A stretch of 64,000 bases of DNA from Streptomyces griseiscabiei (GTDB lineage Bacteria > Actinomycetota > Actinomycetes > Streptomycetales > Streptomycetaceae). A program made the translations under genes and the position numbers. Positions within the stretch are counted from its first letter, which is position 1; each line of letters opens with the position of its first letter. A model generated the notes under the pieces. That model made no database searches and was not told the origin of the DNA. It worked only from the letters and a program-made list of their open reading frames with translations. The stretch lies in the NCBI RefSeq assembly GCF_020010925.1, contig NZ_JAGJBZ010000001.1:3451001-3515000 (forward strand), written 5' to 3'. Positions 26,447-36,334 of this stretch are shown piece by piece.

Positions 26447-27709
26447 TCACGACGGAACACGAGCTGTCGTCCCCTGGTCGTCCGGCTCAACAACACATAC
26501 GTCCGATGTGAGCCCGGGTATCAGCGCGGCGACGGACAGGACGAAGAAGGCGGCGGCGAGCAGTGCGGGTGTGTTCAGTCCCCAGGTCGTGGCGGCGGCC
26601 CCGCCGAGCAGCGCGCCCAGCGGCGCCCCGGCCACCCCGAGGGTCCGGAAGGCGGCGGAGACCCTGCCGAGCAGGTCGGCGGGGGTGCGCTGCTGCATCA
26701 GGGTCGTGGTGTTGACGTTCCACACCATGCCCATGGCCCCGAACACGGCGAGGCTCACCATGAGGACCGCCAGACTGCGGACCGAGCCCATCGCGACCAG
26801 CGCCCCGGTCTGCACCCCGCCCGCCAGCAGCACGGCCCGCACCCGCCCGACGCGGGCCACCAGCCGTCCGTTCGCCGCTCCCCCGGCGAGGCCGCCCACC
26901 GTGTAGGCGATCGTCGCCGCCGCGAATCCGGCGCTGCCCGCGTCCAGCCAGTCGGTGACCAGCAGCACCAGGGTGGCGATGAGGGCGCCCATGCCGATGT
27001 TGCAGAGCGTGGTGGCGGCGCACAGTCCGCGCAGGGCTCTGTCCCGCCACAGGGTCCGCAGTCCGGCGGCGATCTCGGTGCGCAGTGCGCCGCTTTCTGG
27101 CCGTGGCGCCCCCTCGGGCGGGGCGGTGCGCAGTGAGGCGACGAGGGCTGCGGCGACCAGGTAGGTCAGTGCGTCGGCGGCGAAGGGGACGGCCGCTCCG
27201 GCGGCCAGCAGCAACGGCACGAGCGGCGCGGCCACCAGCCCGCCCGCGATCCGTTGCCCGGTCATCAGCCGGGTGTTGGCGCTGCCGAGTGCCTCCCGGC
27301 CCACCACCGCCGGCAGCAGCGCCGTGGCCGCGTTGTCGAACAGGGTCTGGAGGGTGGTGAGGGCGAAGGCCAGGGCGATCAGCAGGGCGATCGAGGCCCG
27401 GTCGAGGCTCACGGCCACCGCGAAGCCCGCCACCAGGCCGCCCCGTACCACGTCCACGATCCACATGGCCCGCCGTCGGTCCACCCGGTCGGCGACGGCC
27501 CCGCCGAGCAGTCCGAACACGAGCCAGGGCAGATAGCCGCAGGCCGCGACGGAGGCGACGAGCAGCGGTTCGTCGGTCAGGGTCACCGCGAGCAGGGGCA
27601 GCGCGGCCGTACGCAGCGCGTCGCCGAAACTGGAGAGCACAGCCGCGCTCCACAGCCGTAGGAAGGCGCCGCGGTACGCGGCCGTGGCCTCCTGAACCAC
27701 CCCCGTCAC
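26447..27709 (-). CDS. MFS transporter, DHA3-like
   Basis: Twelve-segment major facilitator protein of 420 residues with N-terminal RLWSAAVLSSFGDALRTAALPL and loop motif GGAVADRVDRRRAMW, the pattern of the DHA3/enterobactin-exporter type MFS group. Substrate unknown. The GTG start is at the edge of the frame. It stands between pgi and the RbpA-family gene, transcribed in the same direction as both; 73 bases separate it from pgi. It is the kind of gene that varies between strains at conserved loci. Confidence 0.8.
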   Translation of the reverse strand: MTGVVQEATAAYRGAFLRLWSAAVLSSFGDALRTAALPLLAVTLTDEPLLVASVAACGYLPWLVFGLLGGAVADRVDRRRAMWIVDVVRGGLVAGFAVAVSLDRASIALLIALAFALTTLQTLFDNAATALLPAVVGREALGSANTRLMTGQRIAGGLVAAPLVPLLLAAGAAVPFAADALTYLVAAALVASLRTAPPEGAPRPESGALRTEIAAGLRTLWRDRALRGLCAATTLCNIGMGALIATLVLLVTDWLDAGSAGFAAATIAYTVGGLAGGAANGRLVARVGRVRAVLLAGGVQTGALVAMGSVRSLAVLMVSLAVFGAMGMVWNVNTTTLMQQRTPADLLGRVSAAFRTLGVAGAPLGALLGGAAATTWGLNTPALLAAAFFVLSVAALIPGLTSDVCVVEPDDQGTTARVPS

Positions 27710-27852
27710 GTGTCCCCCTCACGCTCACGATCCGTCGACCCGTCGACACACGAGTCGATGCGCAAACCGTAGAGGGCACCACTGACAATGGGCCTGACCA
27801 GGGAGAACACGGGCAGCACGCGCCGGACGGCGAGCGAGGCGCCCAGACACCT

Positions 27853-27881
27853 CCGGCCGGGCACCCTCGGTGCCCGGCCGG
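27853..27881 (-). terminator. Terminator of the RbpA-family gene
   Basis: A perfect 13-base inverted repeat (CCGGCCGGGCACC / GGTGCCCGGCCGG) with a 3-base loop lies 9 bases beyond the stop of the RbpA-family gene. There is no T run. Confidence 0.8.
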
Positions 27882-27890
27882 TGTCGACTT

Positions 27891-28226
27891 CTAGATCTCG
27901 CCCCGGAGTTTGGCGAGCGCCTCGGCGAGGATCGCCTCACCGTCCGCGTCGCTGCGTCGCTCCCGCACATAGGCGAGGTGCGTCTTGTAGGGCTCGGTGC
28001 GGGGTGGGGCCGGGGGGTTGTCCCGGTCCTGTCCGGCCGGGAAGCCGCAACGCGGGCAGTCCCAGGTGTCGGGGACCTGTGCGTCGCTGGCGAAGCTCGG
28101 CTGGGTCTCGTGTCCGTTGGAGCACCAGAAGGAGATGCGCAGCCGGGGTGCGGACTCGCCGCGCTCGGCTTCGCCCATCGGCCCCGCCCCGACCCGGCTT
28201 CCTCGGATCGCGTTGCCACTTGCCAC
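27891..28226 (-). CDS. RbpA-family RNA polymerase-binding protein (paralogue type)
   Basis: Small zinc-ribbon protein of 111 residues related to RbpA, the actinobacterial RNA polymerase/sigma-HrdB binding protein. The zinc ribbon is seen as FWCSNGHE followed by WDCPRCGFPAG, then the PYKTHLAYVRERRSDADGE segment that corresponds to the sigma-interacting linker and helix of RbpA. It is shorter than standard RbpA (about 124) and its N-terminus MASGNAIRGSRVGAGP retains the GSRVG basic start. Streptomyces carry a second RbpA-like gene at this position between pgi and secG; I take this as that paralogue, not the main RbpA. A hairpin lies in its leader. Confidence 0.8.
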   Translation of the reverse strand: MASGNAIRGSRVGAGPMGEAERGESAPRLRISFWCSNGHETQPSFASDAQVPDTWDCPRCGFPAGQDRDNPPAPPRTEPYKTHLAYVRERRSDADGEAILAEALAKLRGEI

Positions 28227-28253
28227 GGTCGTAACTCCCTGCGTGATGGTGCG

Positions 28254-28280
28254 GCGAAGCGAGTCGGCGTTTCGCTTCGC
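28254..28280. promoter_or_regulatory. Inverted repeat in the leader of the RbpA-family gene
   Basis: GCGAAGCGA (28254-28262) and TCGCTTCGC (28272-28280) form a perfect 9-base inverted repeat with a 9-base spacer, 28-54 bases upstream of the start codon. It could be an operator or a leader hairpin affecting expression. Confidence 0.45.
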
Positions 28281-28351
28281 TGCGAGCGCCTCAGTCTACG
28301 TAAGGCCCAACGCGCGTCCAGTGATTGGAGTTACATCCCGCCCACAGACGC

Positions 28352-28400
28352 AAGCCCCATGATAGGCCGCGTTCGAAGTCGCGTACCCAGCATGGGGCTT
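28352..28400 (-). terminator. Long-loop inverted repeat downstream of secG
   Basis: AAGCCCCATG and CATGGGGCTT (10 perfect bases) enclose 29 bases, starting 56 bases past the secG stop. It probably helps end the secG transcript. The middle contains GTTCGAAGTC, which made me consider a tRNA, but no cloverleaf can be drawn. Confidence 0.45.
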
Positions 28401-28455
28401 TACGTGCGGATTGGTGCGTCCGTGACGCGTTGTCCCACCGGTGTCGGTCCGAGGG

Positions 28456-28692
28456 TCAGTTGTTGACCTTCATCAGGATGCCGAGGACGACAATGCACGC
28501 GAACCACATCAGACCGACCACCACGGTGATCCGGTCGAGGTTGCGCTCGGCGACCGAGGAGCCGCCGACGGAGGACTGCATACCACCACCGAACATGTCG
28601 GAGAGGCCGCCGCCCTTGCCCTTGTGCATCAGCACCAGCAGCATCATCAGCAGGCTGAAGACGATCAGGGCGATCGAGAACCCCATAACCAC
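28456..28692 (-). CDS. secG: Preprotein translocase subunit SecG
   Basis: Small two-helix subunit of the SecYEG protein-export channel in the cytoplasmic membrane. The 78-residue protein has helix 1 (GFSIALIVFSLLMMLLVLMH), the conserved KGKGGGLSDMFGGG loop and helix 2 (ITVVVGLMWFACIVVLGI). It lies downstream of tpiA with a strong terminator between them, an order conserved in actinobacteria. Confidence 0.95.
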   Translation of the reverse strand: MVMGFSIALIVFSLLMMLLVLMHKGKGGGLSDMFGGGMQSSVGGSSVAERNLDRITVVVGLMWFACIVVLGILMKVNN

Positions 28693-28724
28693 GGCTGGAC
28701 CAACTTCCTCGGATTCTGATGGAC

Positions 28725-28756
28725 TGCGGGGACCGGCCGCGTGGCCGGTCCCCGCA
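28725..28756 (-). terminator. Terminator after tpiA
   Basis: TGCGGGGACCGGCC and GGCCGGTCCCCGCA form a perfect 14-base stem with a 4-base loop (GCGT) 43 bases past the tpiA stop, before secG. Confidence 0.85.
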
Positions 28757-28799
28757 AGAGTACGACGTTACGCCGCTAGGGCCTACTCACCGGTGCCAC

Positions 28800-29576
28800 T
28801 CACTGATCGCGGAAGCGCACGATCTTGACGAACTCGTCGGCGTCCAGCGAGGCTCCGCCGACGAGGGCGCCGTCGATGTCGGCCTGCGCCATGATCTCGG
28901 CGACGTTGCCGGCCTTGACGGAGCCGCCGTACTGGATGCGGACCTTGTCGGCCAGTTCCTCGCCGTACAGCTCGGTGAGCTTGCCGCGGATGGCCGCGCA
29001 CACCTCCTGGGCGTCCTCGGCGCCGCAGACCTTGCCGGTGCCGATGGCCCAGACGGGCTCGTAGGCGACGACGACGGTCTCGGCGTGCTCGGCGGGGACG
29101 TCCTTGAGGCCGCCCTCGACCTGGGCGAGCGTGTGGGAGACGTGGTTGCCCGCCTCGCGGACCTCCAGCTCCTCGCCGACGCACAGGATGGGGGTGAGGC
29201 CGTGCTTGTAGGCGGCCTTGACCTTGGCGTTGACGATCTCGTCGGTCTCGTCGTGGTACTGGCGGCGCTCGGAGTGGCCGATCGCCACGAACGTGCACTT
29301 GAGCTTGGCCAGCATCGGGCCGGAGATCTCGCCGGTGTAGGCGCCCGAGTCGTGGGCCGAGAGGTCCTGGGCGCCGTACTTGATCTTGAGCTTGTCGCCG
29401 TCGACCAGGGTCTGGACCGAGCGCAGGTCGGTGAAGGGCGGCAGGACCGCGACCTCACAGGCCTCGTAGTCCTTGTCGGCGAGGGCGAAGGCGAGCTTCT
29501 GGACGTGCGCGATGGCCTCGAGGTGGTTGAGGTTCATCTTCCAGTTGCCCGCCATCAGGGGCGTACGCGTGCTCAT
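28800..29576 (-). CDS. tpiA: Triosephosphate isomerase
   Basis: Interconverts dihydroxyacetone phosphate and glyceraldehyde-3-phosphate. The 258-residue TIM barrel has the substrate motif NWKMN at residues 11-15, the catalytic His in AIGHSERR, and the catalytic Glu in [12 protein letters not shown], plus the phosphate loop IQYGGSVK. It starts 6 bases after pgk ends and is co-transcribed with it. Its substrate dihydroxyacetone phosphate is also the predicted substrate of the GriI-like aldolase in the accessory block. Confidence 0.97.
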   Translation of the reverse strand: MSTRTPLMAGNWKMNLNHLEAIAHVQKLAFALADKDYEACEVAVLPPFTDLRSVQTLVDGDKLKIKYGAQDLSAHDSGAYTGEISGPMLAKLKCTFVAIGHSERRQYHDETDEIVNAKVKAAYKHGLTPILCVGEELEVREAGNHVSHTLAQVEGGLKDVPAEHAETVVVAYEPVWAIGTGKVCGAEDAQEVCAAIRGKLTELYGEELADKVRIQYGGSVKAGNVAEIMAQADIDGALVGGASLDADEFVKIVRFRDQ

Positions 29577-29582
29577 TGAGGG

Positions 29583-30794
29583 TCAGTCCTCCAGTGCGGC
29601 GAGGCCGGGGAGCGTCTTGCCCTCGAGGTATTCGAGGGAGGCGCCGCCACCGGTCGAGATGTGGCCGAATGCGTTCTCGTCGAAGCCCAGGATCCGCACG
29701 GCCGCGGCGGAGTCGCCGCCGCCGACGACCGTGAAGGCCTTGGAGTCGAGGAGGGCCTGGGCGACCGCCTTGGTGCCCTCGGCGAAATCGGGGTGTTCGA
29801 AGACGCCCATGGGGCCGTTCCAGAAGACGGTGGCGGCGTCGGCGATCTTCGAGGCGTACAGCGTGGCGGACTCCGGGCCGATGTCCAGGCCCATCTGTCC
29901 GGCCGGCATGGCGTCCGCGGCGACCGCGGTGGCGCCGGCCGGAGCCTTGGTCTTCAGGTCGGGGAAGGCGGGCGCGACGACGGCGTCCACGGGCAGGACG
30001 ATCTCGACGCCGGTCCGCTCCGCGCGCTCCAGGTACTCGGTGACCGCGCCGAACTGGTCCTCCTGGAGGAGGGAGCCACCGACCTCGTACCCCTTGGCCT
30101 TGAGGAAGGTGTACGCCATGCCGCCGCCGATGAGGATGCGGTCGGCCTTGCCGAGCAGCTGGTCGATGACGGCGAGCTTGTCGGAGACCTTGGCGCCGCC
30201 GAGCGCGACCACGTAGGGGCGCTGGACGTCGTCGGTGAGCCGCTTCAGGACGCCGACCTCGGTGGCGATGAGGTGTCCGGCGTAGTGCGGCAGCCGGGCC
30301 GGGAGGTCGAGGACCGAGGCGTGCCCCCGGTGCACGGCGCCGAAGCCGTCGCCGACGTAGACGTCGGCGAGGGCGGCCAGTTGATCGGCGAAGGCGCCGC
30401 GCTCGGCGTCGTCCTTGCTGGTCTCACCGGCGTTGAAGCGCAGGTTCTCCACGACGGCGACCTGCCCGTCGGACAGGCCCGCGACCGTGGCGGTGGCGGA
30501 CTCGCCGACGGTGTCCGTCGCGAACGCCACGTCGGCGCCGAGGAGTTCACCGAGGCGCGCGGCTGCCGGGGCGAGGGAGAAGGCCGGGTCCGGGGCGCCC
30601 TTGGGGCGGCCCAGGTGGGAGGCGACGACGACGCGCGCGCCCGCCTCCGCCAGCGCCCTGACGGTGGGCAGCACGGCGCGGATGCGGCCGTCGTCGGTGA
30701 TGGTGGTGCCGTCCAGCGGCACATTGAGGTCGGCGCGGACGAAGACCCGCTTGCCGGTGACGGGCTCGGCGAGGAGTTCGTCGATCGTCTTCAT
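29583..30794 (-). CDS. pgk: Phosphoglycerate kinase
   Basis: ATP-forming glycolytic kinase acting on 1,3-bisphosphoglycerate. The 403-residue protein begins MKTIDELL, then has VFVRADLNVPL (the family signature) and, in the C-terminal domain, GPMGVFE and GGGDSAAAV for nucleotide binding. I chose the internal ATG with a GGAGG-like site (GAGCCCTCC on the plus strand) over an in-frame ATG 60 bases upstream, which adds residues not found in the family. It heads a pgk-tpiA transcript separated from gap by a strong terminator. Confidence 0.96.
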   Translation of the reverse strand: MKTIDELLAEPVTGKRVFVRADLNVPLDGTTITDDGRIRAVLPTVRALAEAGARVVVASHLGRPKGAPDPAFSLAPAAARLGELLGADVAFATDTVGESATATVAGLSDGQVAVVENLRFNAGETSKDDAERGAFADQLAALADVYVGDGFGAVHRGHASVLDLPARLPHYAGHLIATEVGVLKRLTDDVQRPYVVALGGAKVSDKLAVIDQLLGKADRILIGGGMAYTFLKAKGYEVGGSLLQEDQFGAVTEYLERAERTGVEIVLPVDAVVAPAFPDLKTKAPAGATAVAADAMPAGQMGLDIGPESATLYASKIADAATVFWNGPMGVFEHPDFAEGTKAVAQALLDSKAFTVVGGGDSAAAVRILGFDENAFGHISTGGGASLEYLEGKTLPGLAALED

Positions 30795-30857
30795 GAAGGA
30801 GGGCTCCCGAGGAGGACTTGTGGTGCTCGTGATCGTAGGAGGGCCTTTTCTCACGTG

Positions 30858-30903
30858 CGTCAGGGCCCGGGCGGCGCGTCCCTGCGCCGCCCGGGCCCTG
30901 ACG
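30858..30903 (-). terminator. Strong terminator between gap and pgk
   Basis: A perfect 20-base inverted repeat with a 6-base loop (arms 30858-30877 and 30884-30903) lies 26 bases past the gap stop. It is the strongest stem I noticed in the window and separates gap from the pgk-tpiA unit. Confidence 0.9.
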
Positions 30904-30929
30904 TCACATCAAACTGCCTGCTCTGTCGG

Positions 30930-32051
<1,122 letters not shown>

Positions 32052-32065
32052 CTATACATGCCGGT

Positions 32066-32099
32066 GCGGTCCGTACTCACCGGTAGGGGTACGGACCGC
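32066..32099. terminator. Inverted repeat between the M14 peptidase gene and gap
   Basis: GCGGTCCGTAC and GTACGGACCGC form a perfect 11-base stem with a 12-base loop. It lies 111 bases past the peptidase stop and about 125 bases upstream of gap on the same strand, so it may terminate the peptidase transcript or be a regulatory site of gap. The rest of 31941-32209 shows no gene. Confidence 0.5.
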
Positions 32100-32209
32100 C
32101 CTGGTTTTACAAGGTGATTACCTTTTGAGCGGCCCCCCGATCATCTGATTCCAGACGTCCGGAGGGCCGTTGACGAGGGCGTTCGCCACCCGTCCGGCGC
32201 AGTCGGCGC

Positions 32210-35164
32210 TCAGTTCCTCAGCGCCGCCAGTGCCTTGCCGAGCAGCGCCTTGCGGTCGGCCGCCGCGGGGACCTGCTCCAGACCGAAGCCCAGCAGCACG
32301 GTGTCCTCCGTGGTGACGGCGCCGAAGGTCTTGAACAGTTCACCCGACAGACCCCAGTCCTTCACGACGGCCGGGCTGCCGGCGGGCGGGCCGGGGGTGC
32401 TCCACGGACCGAGCGAGGTCTCGAAGCCCTCCACCGCGCCGGGCGTGCCGCCGATGACGACGGCGGCGTTGTCGGCGAGGAGACCGCGACCGCCGCTGCC
32501 GGGGTCGGTGACATAGCTCAGCGAGACCTCGACGGTCTTCCCGGCGTAGGCGGACAGGTCGAACTCGACCTGCTGCCAGCCGTCCGAGGCCCCGGTGAAG
32601 CTGTTCCAGGCCCCGCTGGTGCCACTGGGGGTGCAGCCACCGGCGCCCAGGGTCAGGTACCGCTTCAGCGCCGGGTGGCCCTGGATGAAGAACCCGGCCT
32701 CGCACTCGGTGGGCACCGTGGTGGAGGTGGCCCCGCCGAGGTCCGGCAGAGTCGTCCAGTCGTCCGCGCCCGCCGTGTGCGCCTCCAGCAGGGCGTGGTC
32801 GTAGCCCTCCTCGGTGCTCCACAGCAGCTGGGTGCGCAGGGTCGGCCGGTCCGCCGCGGTGACCGAGGTGAGGTCGATGGTGCGGGTGAGGCGGTTCCAC
32901 GCGTAGTCGGTGTGCGTGGCGGCCGCCATCGACGCGCCCTCGTACGGGCCGTACGGGTTGACGGTCCCGGGGTACTGTCCCGCGCCGGCGCTCTTGAACT
33001 GCGGGAACGTCTCCACGGGCAGCGCGTCCGAGGTGAGCCCGAAGGAACCGGCGGTGTTCAGCGGGTTCCCGGGCGCGTCGCCGAGGGTGCCCGAGAAGCC
33101 GTCGAGCTTGCCGAGGCCCGCGAAGGCGGTGGCGTTCGGCAGGGAGGTGCGGCTGTAGGCGCCCAGGTAGTACTGGCTGAAGTCGTTCGTCAGGGTGCCG
33201 TCGCCGAGGTCGACGGAGCCGCCGGCGCTCTCGCCCGCCTCGATCAGCTTGCCGCCCTCGTTGAGGTAGGCGCGCAGTTCGAGCTGGGTGGTGACGCCGG
33301 GCCGGACGGCGCCCGTGTAGTGCACGACCTGCTTGAAGTGCTCCAGTACGCCGAGCGCGTCGGGCGCGCCCTGGGTCGCGACGTCCCAGACGAGCGCCTT
33401 CTTGCCGTTGGCCTTCAGCGCGTCGACGTAGGCCTGGGTCTGGGTCGCCGTCGCGCCCTCCTCGGCGAGGACGAGCGTGTCGGCCTTGGGGCGTTCGGCG
33501 ATCGTGTACGTGAAGCGCTCGCTCTTGGTGGGCTTGCCCTTCTTCGTCTCGCCGGTGAACCAGATCTCGACCTTGTCGCCCGGCTCGCCGTCCTGCACCT
33601 TGGCGCGGTACTCGTCGAAGTACAGGTTGTCGTCACCGCCGAACGTCTCACCGCCCTTCCAGGCCTTGAGCTTCTGGTCGTAGGTACGGCCGCGGCCGTT
33701 GATCCGGTAGTTCAGCTCCTTGTCGCGCACCGACTTGCGGGCGACGACGGAGATCTCCTGGTCGGCGCCCCGCGAGTACGAGGTGGTGAACTCGGCCGGG
33801 GTGAAGTCGGGGGCGTCGACGCCGACGGAGGACTTCGGCTGGTCGGGCGTGGCCGCGGACTCGGCGAGGGAGAGCGCGAACGGGATGTTCTTCTCGAACT
33901 CCTGCTGGATCAGCTTCTCGTCGTCCGGGAACGTGAAGACCGAGGCGCAGTCCTCGGGCCGCCAGGCGTCGTTCGGGTCGATGTTCGAGGCGGTCTGGCA
34001 GGTCGACATCTCGGGGGTGTAGAACGCCGCGCCGTTGATGTTGGACGCGTGGCCGTTCGCCTCACCGTTGGTGGTGTACAGCTCCGAGGAGAGCTGGGGG
34101 CGGTAGCCGGGGATCGCGGAGTTCTCGGGGGTACCGGCGAGGGACTTGTAGAGCACGTCGTCCGGCGTCGGGCTCGCCACCTGCCAGCCGACCCCGTAGA
34201 GGAGGAGTTCGGCGGCGGAGTGGTAGTTGATGCCGTACTCGAAGCCGATGCGCTTCTCGAAGGCGTCCAGGACCTTGGTCTCGGGCTCCGAGGCGGGACC
34301 GGCGCCGCGGTAGGTCTCGCTGGTGGGGGCCGGGGACGAACCCTCGTTGTCGTAGCCCCACTTGTAGGCGAAGTTGCGGTTGAGGTCGACGCCGTCGCCG
34401 ACGGTGATGGCGCCGTCGGCGTTGACGTCCCGCAGGTTCTTGCGCCACTGCCGGTTGTCGGGGTTCTGGTGGGTGAAGTCGTAGCCGTCGGGGTTGGCGG
34501 AGAGCACGAACCACAGCTCGGTGGTGTCGACGATCTTCTTGATCCGCTTGTCCGACTTGTAGTTGTCCAGGTAGTGGTGGAGCAGCCGCCGGGTCATCTC
34601 CGGTGTGATCCACTCACGCGCGTGCTGGTTGGACATGTACAGCACGGACGGTTTGACGCCGTCCTTGGTCTTCTTCGCGTCCTTGCTCAGCTTGACCGCG
34701 AGGATGTCCTGGCCCCGCAGGGTCTTGCCGAGGGAGACCACCTTGGTCAGGGAAGGGTTCTCCTGGCCCGTGCGGAGGATCTCCTCCTTGAGGTTGCCCG
34801 CGCCGCTGTAGGGGCGGTAGACCCCGTCGCCTGCCGCGGTGACGCGCGCCTCGGCCTTGCTGGTGAGCCGGTGTTCCTTCAGTTCGACGCCCTGTTCCTC
34901 CAGGGCGTCCGCCTGCTTGTCGGTGAGGTAGACCTCGACGGAGGCCGTGCCCTTCTCCGGCGCCTGCTCGCTGAGTTCGTGGCCGTCCTGTCCGGCGGCG
35001 AGCAGCAGCGGTATCTGCTTCTTCGTCACCTCGGCACGGAAGACCTTGACTTCGTCGGTGTCGGAGCCGTCGTTCTCGGCCGCCTGGGCCAGGGGTGCGA
35101 GTCCCGCACCACCGCCCAGCAGGAGCGCGCCGGCGGCGAGGATCGATCTCGCTCTTCGTCTCAT
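32210..35164 (-). CDS. Secreted M14 zinc carboxypeptidase, multidomain
   Basis: Large secreted metallopeptidase of 984 residues. It begins with a signal peptide (MRRRARSILAAGALLLGG, cleavage near LAQAAEN) and an inhibitory-type pro-region. The M14 catalytic domain has the zinc ligands His and Glu in NQHAREWITPEM and His in INYHSAAE, the substrate Arg/Asn in DLNRNFAY and the general-base Glu in AAFYTPEMST. Residues after about 450 form a long region with IG-like and jelly-roll-like segments ending KALLGKALAALRN. I chose the ATG preceded by AAGGGGGGC. Probably releases amino acids from extracellular peptides. Confidence 0.9.
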   Translation of the reverse strand: MRRRARSILAAGALLLGGGAGLAPLAQAAENDGSDTDEVKVFRAEVTKKQIPLLLAAGQDGHELSEQAPEKGTASVEVYLTDKQADALEEQGVELKEHRLTSKAEARVTAAGDGVYRPYSGAGNLKEEILRTGQENPSLTKVVSLGKTLRGQDILAVKLSKDAKKTKDGVKPSVLYMSNQHAREWITPEMTRRLLHHYLDNYKSDKRIKKIVDTTELWFVLSANPDGYDFTHQNPDNRQWRKNLRDVNADGAITVGDGVDLNRNFAYKWGYDNEGSSPAPTSETYRGAGPASEPETKVLDAFEKRIGFEYGINYHSAAELLLYGVGWQVASPTPDDVLYKSLAGTPENSAIPGYRPQLSSELYTTNGEANGHASNINGAAFYTPEMSTCQTASNIDPNDAWRPEDCASVFTFPDDEKLIQQEFEKNIPFALSLAESAATPDQPKSSVGVDAPDFTPAEFTTSYSRGADQEISVVARKSVRDKELNYRINGRGRTYDQKLKAWKGGETFGGDDNLYFDEYRAKVQDGEPGDKVEIWFTGETKKGKPTKSERFTYTIAERPKADTLVLAEEGATATQTQAYVDALKANGKKALVWDVATQGAPDALGVLEHFKQVVHYTGAVRPGVTTQLELRAYLNEGGKLIEAGESAGGSVDLGDGTLTNDFSQYYLGAYSRTSLPNATAFAGLGKLDGFSGTLGDAPGNPLNTAGSFGLTSDALPVETFPQFKSAGAGQYPGTVNPYGPYEGASMAAATHTDYAWNRLTRTIDLTSVTAADRPTLRTQLLWSTEEGYDHALLEAHTAGADDWTTLPDLGGATSTTVPTECEAGFFIQGHPALKRYLTLGAGGCTPSGTSGAWNSFTGASDGWQQVEFDLSAYAGKTVEVSLSYVTDPGSGGRGLLADNAAVVIGGTPGAVEGFETSLGPWSTPGPPAGSPAVVKDWGLSGELFKTFGAVTTEDTVLLGFGLEQVPAAADRKALLGKALAALRN

Positions 35165-35281
35165 GAGCCCCCCTTGCAGTGGTTCGCCACAGCGACGAAC
35201 AGACGCCAGGCTCATGTCAGACATGAGCCACGTCAAGGGTGCCTCACAGGCCATACACGGAATTCACGCAGAAAGCCGAAG

Positions 35282-35320
35282 GCCGGTGCCGACAGCACCC
35301 AAATGGGCGTCGGCACCGGC
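35282..35320 (-). terminator. Terminator after whiA
   Basis: GCCGGTGCCGAC (35282-35293) pairs with GTCGGCACCGGC (35309-35320), a perfect 12-base stem with a 15-base loop, 24 bases beyond the whiA stop. Confidence 0.85.
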
Positions 35321-35344
35321 GAGTTGAGCCGTCCGGGTGGTCGG

Positions 35345-36334
35345 TCACCCCACGAGATTCTCGGCCATCTCCTCGGTGAGGCTGGACTCGGTGCCCGGGA
35401 TGCCGAGGTCGGAGGCGCGCTTGTCGGCCATGGCCAGCAGCCGCCTGATCCGGCCCGCGACGGCGTCCTTGGTGAGCGGCGGGTCGGCGAGCGCGCCCAG
35501 CTCCTCCAGGGAGGCCTGCTTGTGCTCCATGCGCAGCCGCCCGGCGGCCGCGAGGTGCTCGGGGACGTCGTCGGCGAGGATCTCCAGGGCGCGGCCCACC
35601 CGGGCGCCCGCGGCGACGGCCGCGCGGGCCGAGCGGCGCAGGTTGGCGTCGTCGAAGTTGGCGAGCCGGTTGGCCGTGGCCCGGACCTCGCGGCGCATCC
35701 GCCGCTCCTCCCAGGCGAGCACGGACTCATGGGCGCCGAGCCGGGTCAGCAGCGCGCCGATCGCGTCCCCGTCGCGGACGACGACCCGGTCCACGCCCCG
35801 GACCTCGCGGGCCTTCGCCGCGATCGACAGCCGACGGGCGGCGCCGACCAGCGCGAGCGCGGCCTCCGGACCCGGGCAGGTCACCTCCAGGGAGGACGAG
35901 CGGCCGGGTTCGGTGAGCGAGCCATGGGCGAGGAAGGCCCCGCGCCAGGCCGCCTCGGCGTCACAGGTGGCCCCCGAGACCACCTGCGGCGGCAGCCCCC
36001 GGATCGGGCGGCCCCGGCCGTCCACCAGACCGGTCTGCCGGGCCAGCTGGTCACCGCCGGCGACCACCCGGACGACGTAACGCGAACCGCGGCGCAGTCC
36101 GCCGGGCGCCATCACGATCAGTTCGGAGCTGTGGCCGAAGATCTCCAGGATGTCCCGCTTGAGTCTGCGGGCCGCCATCGCGGTGTCCAGCTCCGCCTCG
36201 ATCACGATGCGTCCGCTCACCAGGTGCAGGCCGCCCGCGAACCGCAGGATCGCCGAGACCTCCGCCTTTCTGCAGCAGGTCCGGGTGACGGGTAGCCGGG
36301 AGATCTCGTCCTTCACCGCTGCCGTCATCGCCAT
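35345..36334 (-). CDS. whiA: Sporulation regulator WhiA
   Basis: WhiA works with WhiB to trigger sporulation septation genes in Streptomyces. The 329-residue protein has the LAGLIDADG-homing-endonuclease-like N-terminal domain ([22 protein letters not shown]) and the C-terminal helix-turn-helix in [24 protein letters not shown]. The usual start [12 protein letters not shown] is used; a second ATG two codons on would give an ATGA overlap with yvcK. It is the last gene of uvrC-rapZ-yvcK-whiA, an arrangement conserved in many Gram-positive bacteria. Confidence 0.97.
   Translation of the reverse strand: MAMTAAVKDEISRLPVTRTCCRKAEVSAILRFAGGLHLVSGRIVIEAELDTAMAARRLKRDILEIFGHSSELIVMAPGGLRRGSRYVVRVVAGGDQLARQTGLVDGRGRPIRGLPPQVVSGATCDAEAAWRGAFLAHGSLTEPGRSSSLEVTCPGPEAALALVGAARRLSIAAKAREVRGVDRVVVRDGDAIGALLTRLGAHESVLAWEERRMRREVRATANRLANFDDANLRRSARAAVAAGARVGRALEILADDVPEHLAAAGRLRMEHKQASLEELGALADPPLTKDAVAGRIRRLLAMADKRASDLGIPGTESSLTEEMAENLVG

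Noticed and set aside
28352..28400. Possible tRNA or small RNA (GTTCGAAGTC inside a stem)
   Set aside because: The 10-base outer stem and 29-base interior do not allow D, anticodon and T arms of tRNA size.
32675..36295. A 1,206-codon open frame on the plus strand
   Set aside because: Antisense to the M14 peptidase and whiA, which both have clear motifs; its translation is Gly/Val/Leu/Arg low complexity.
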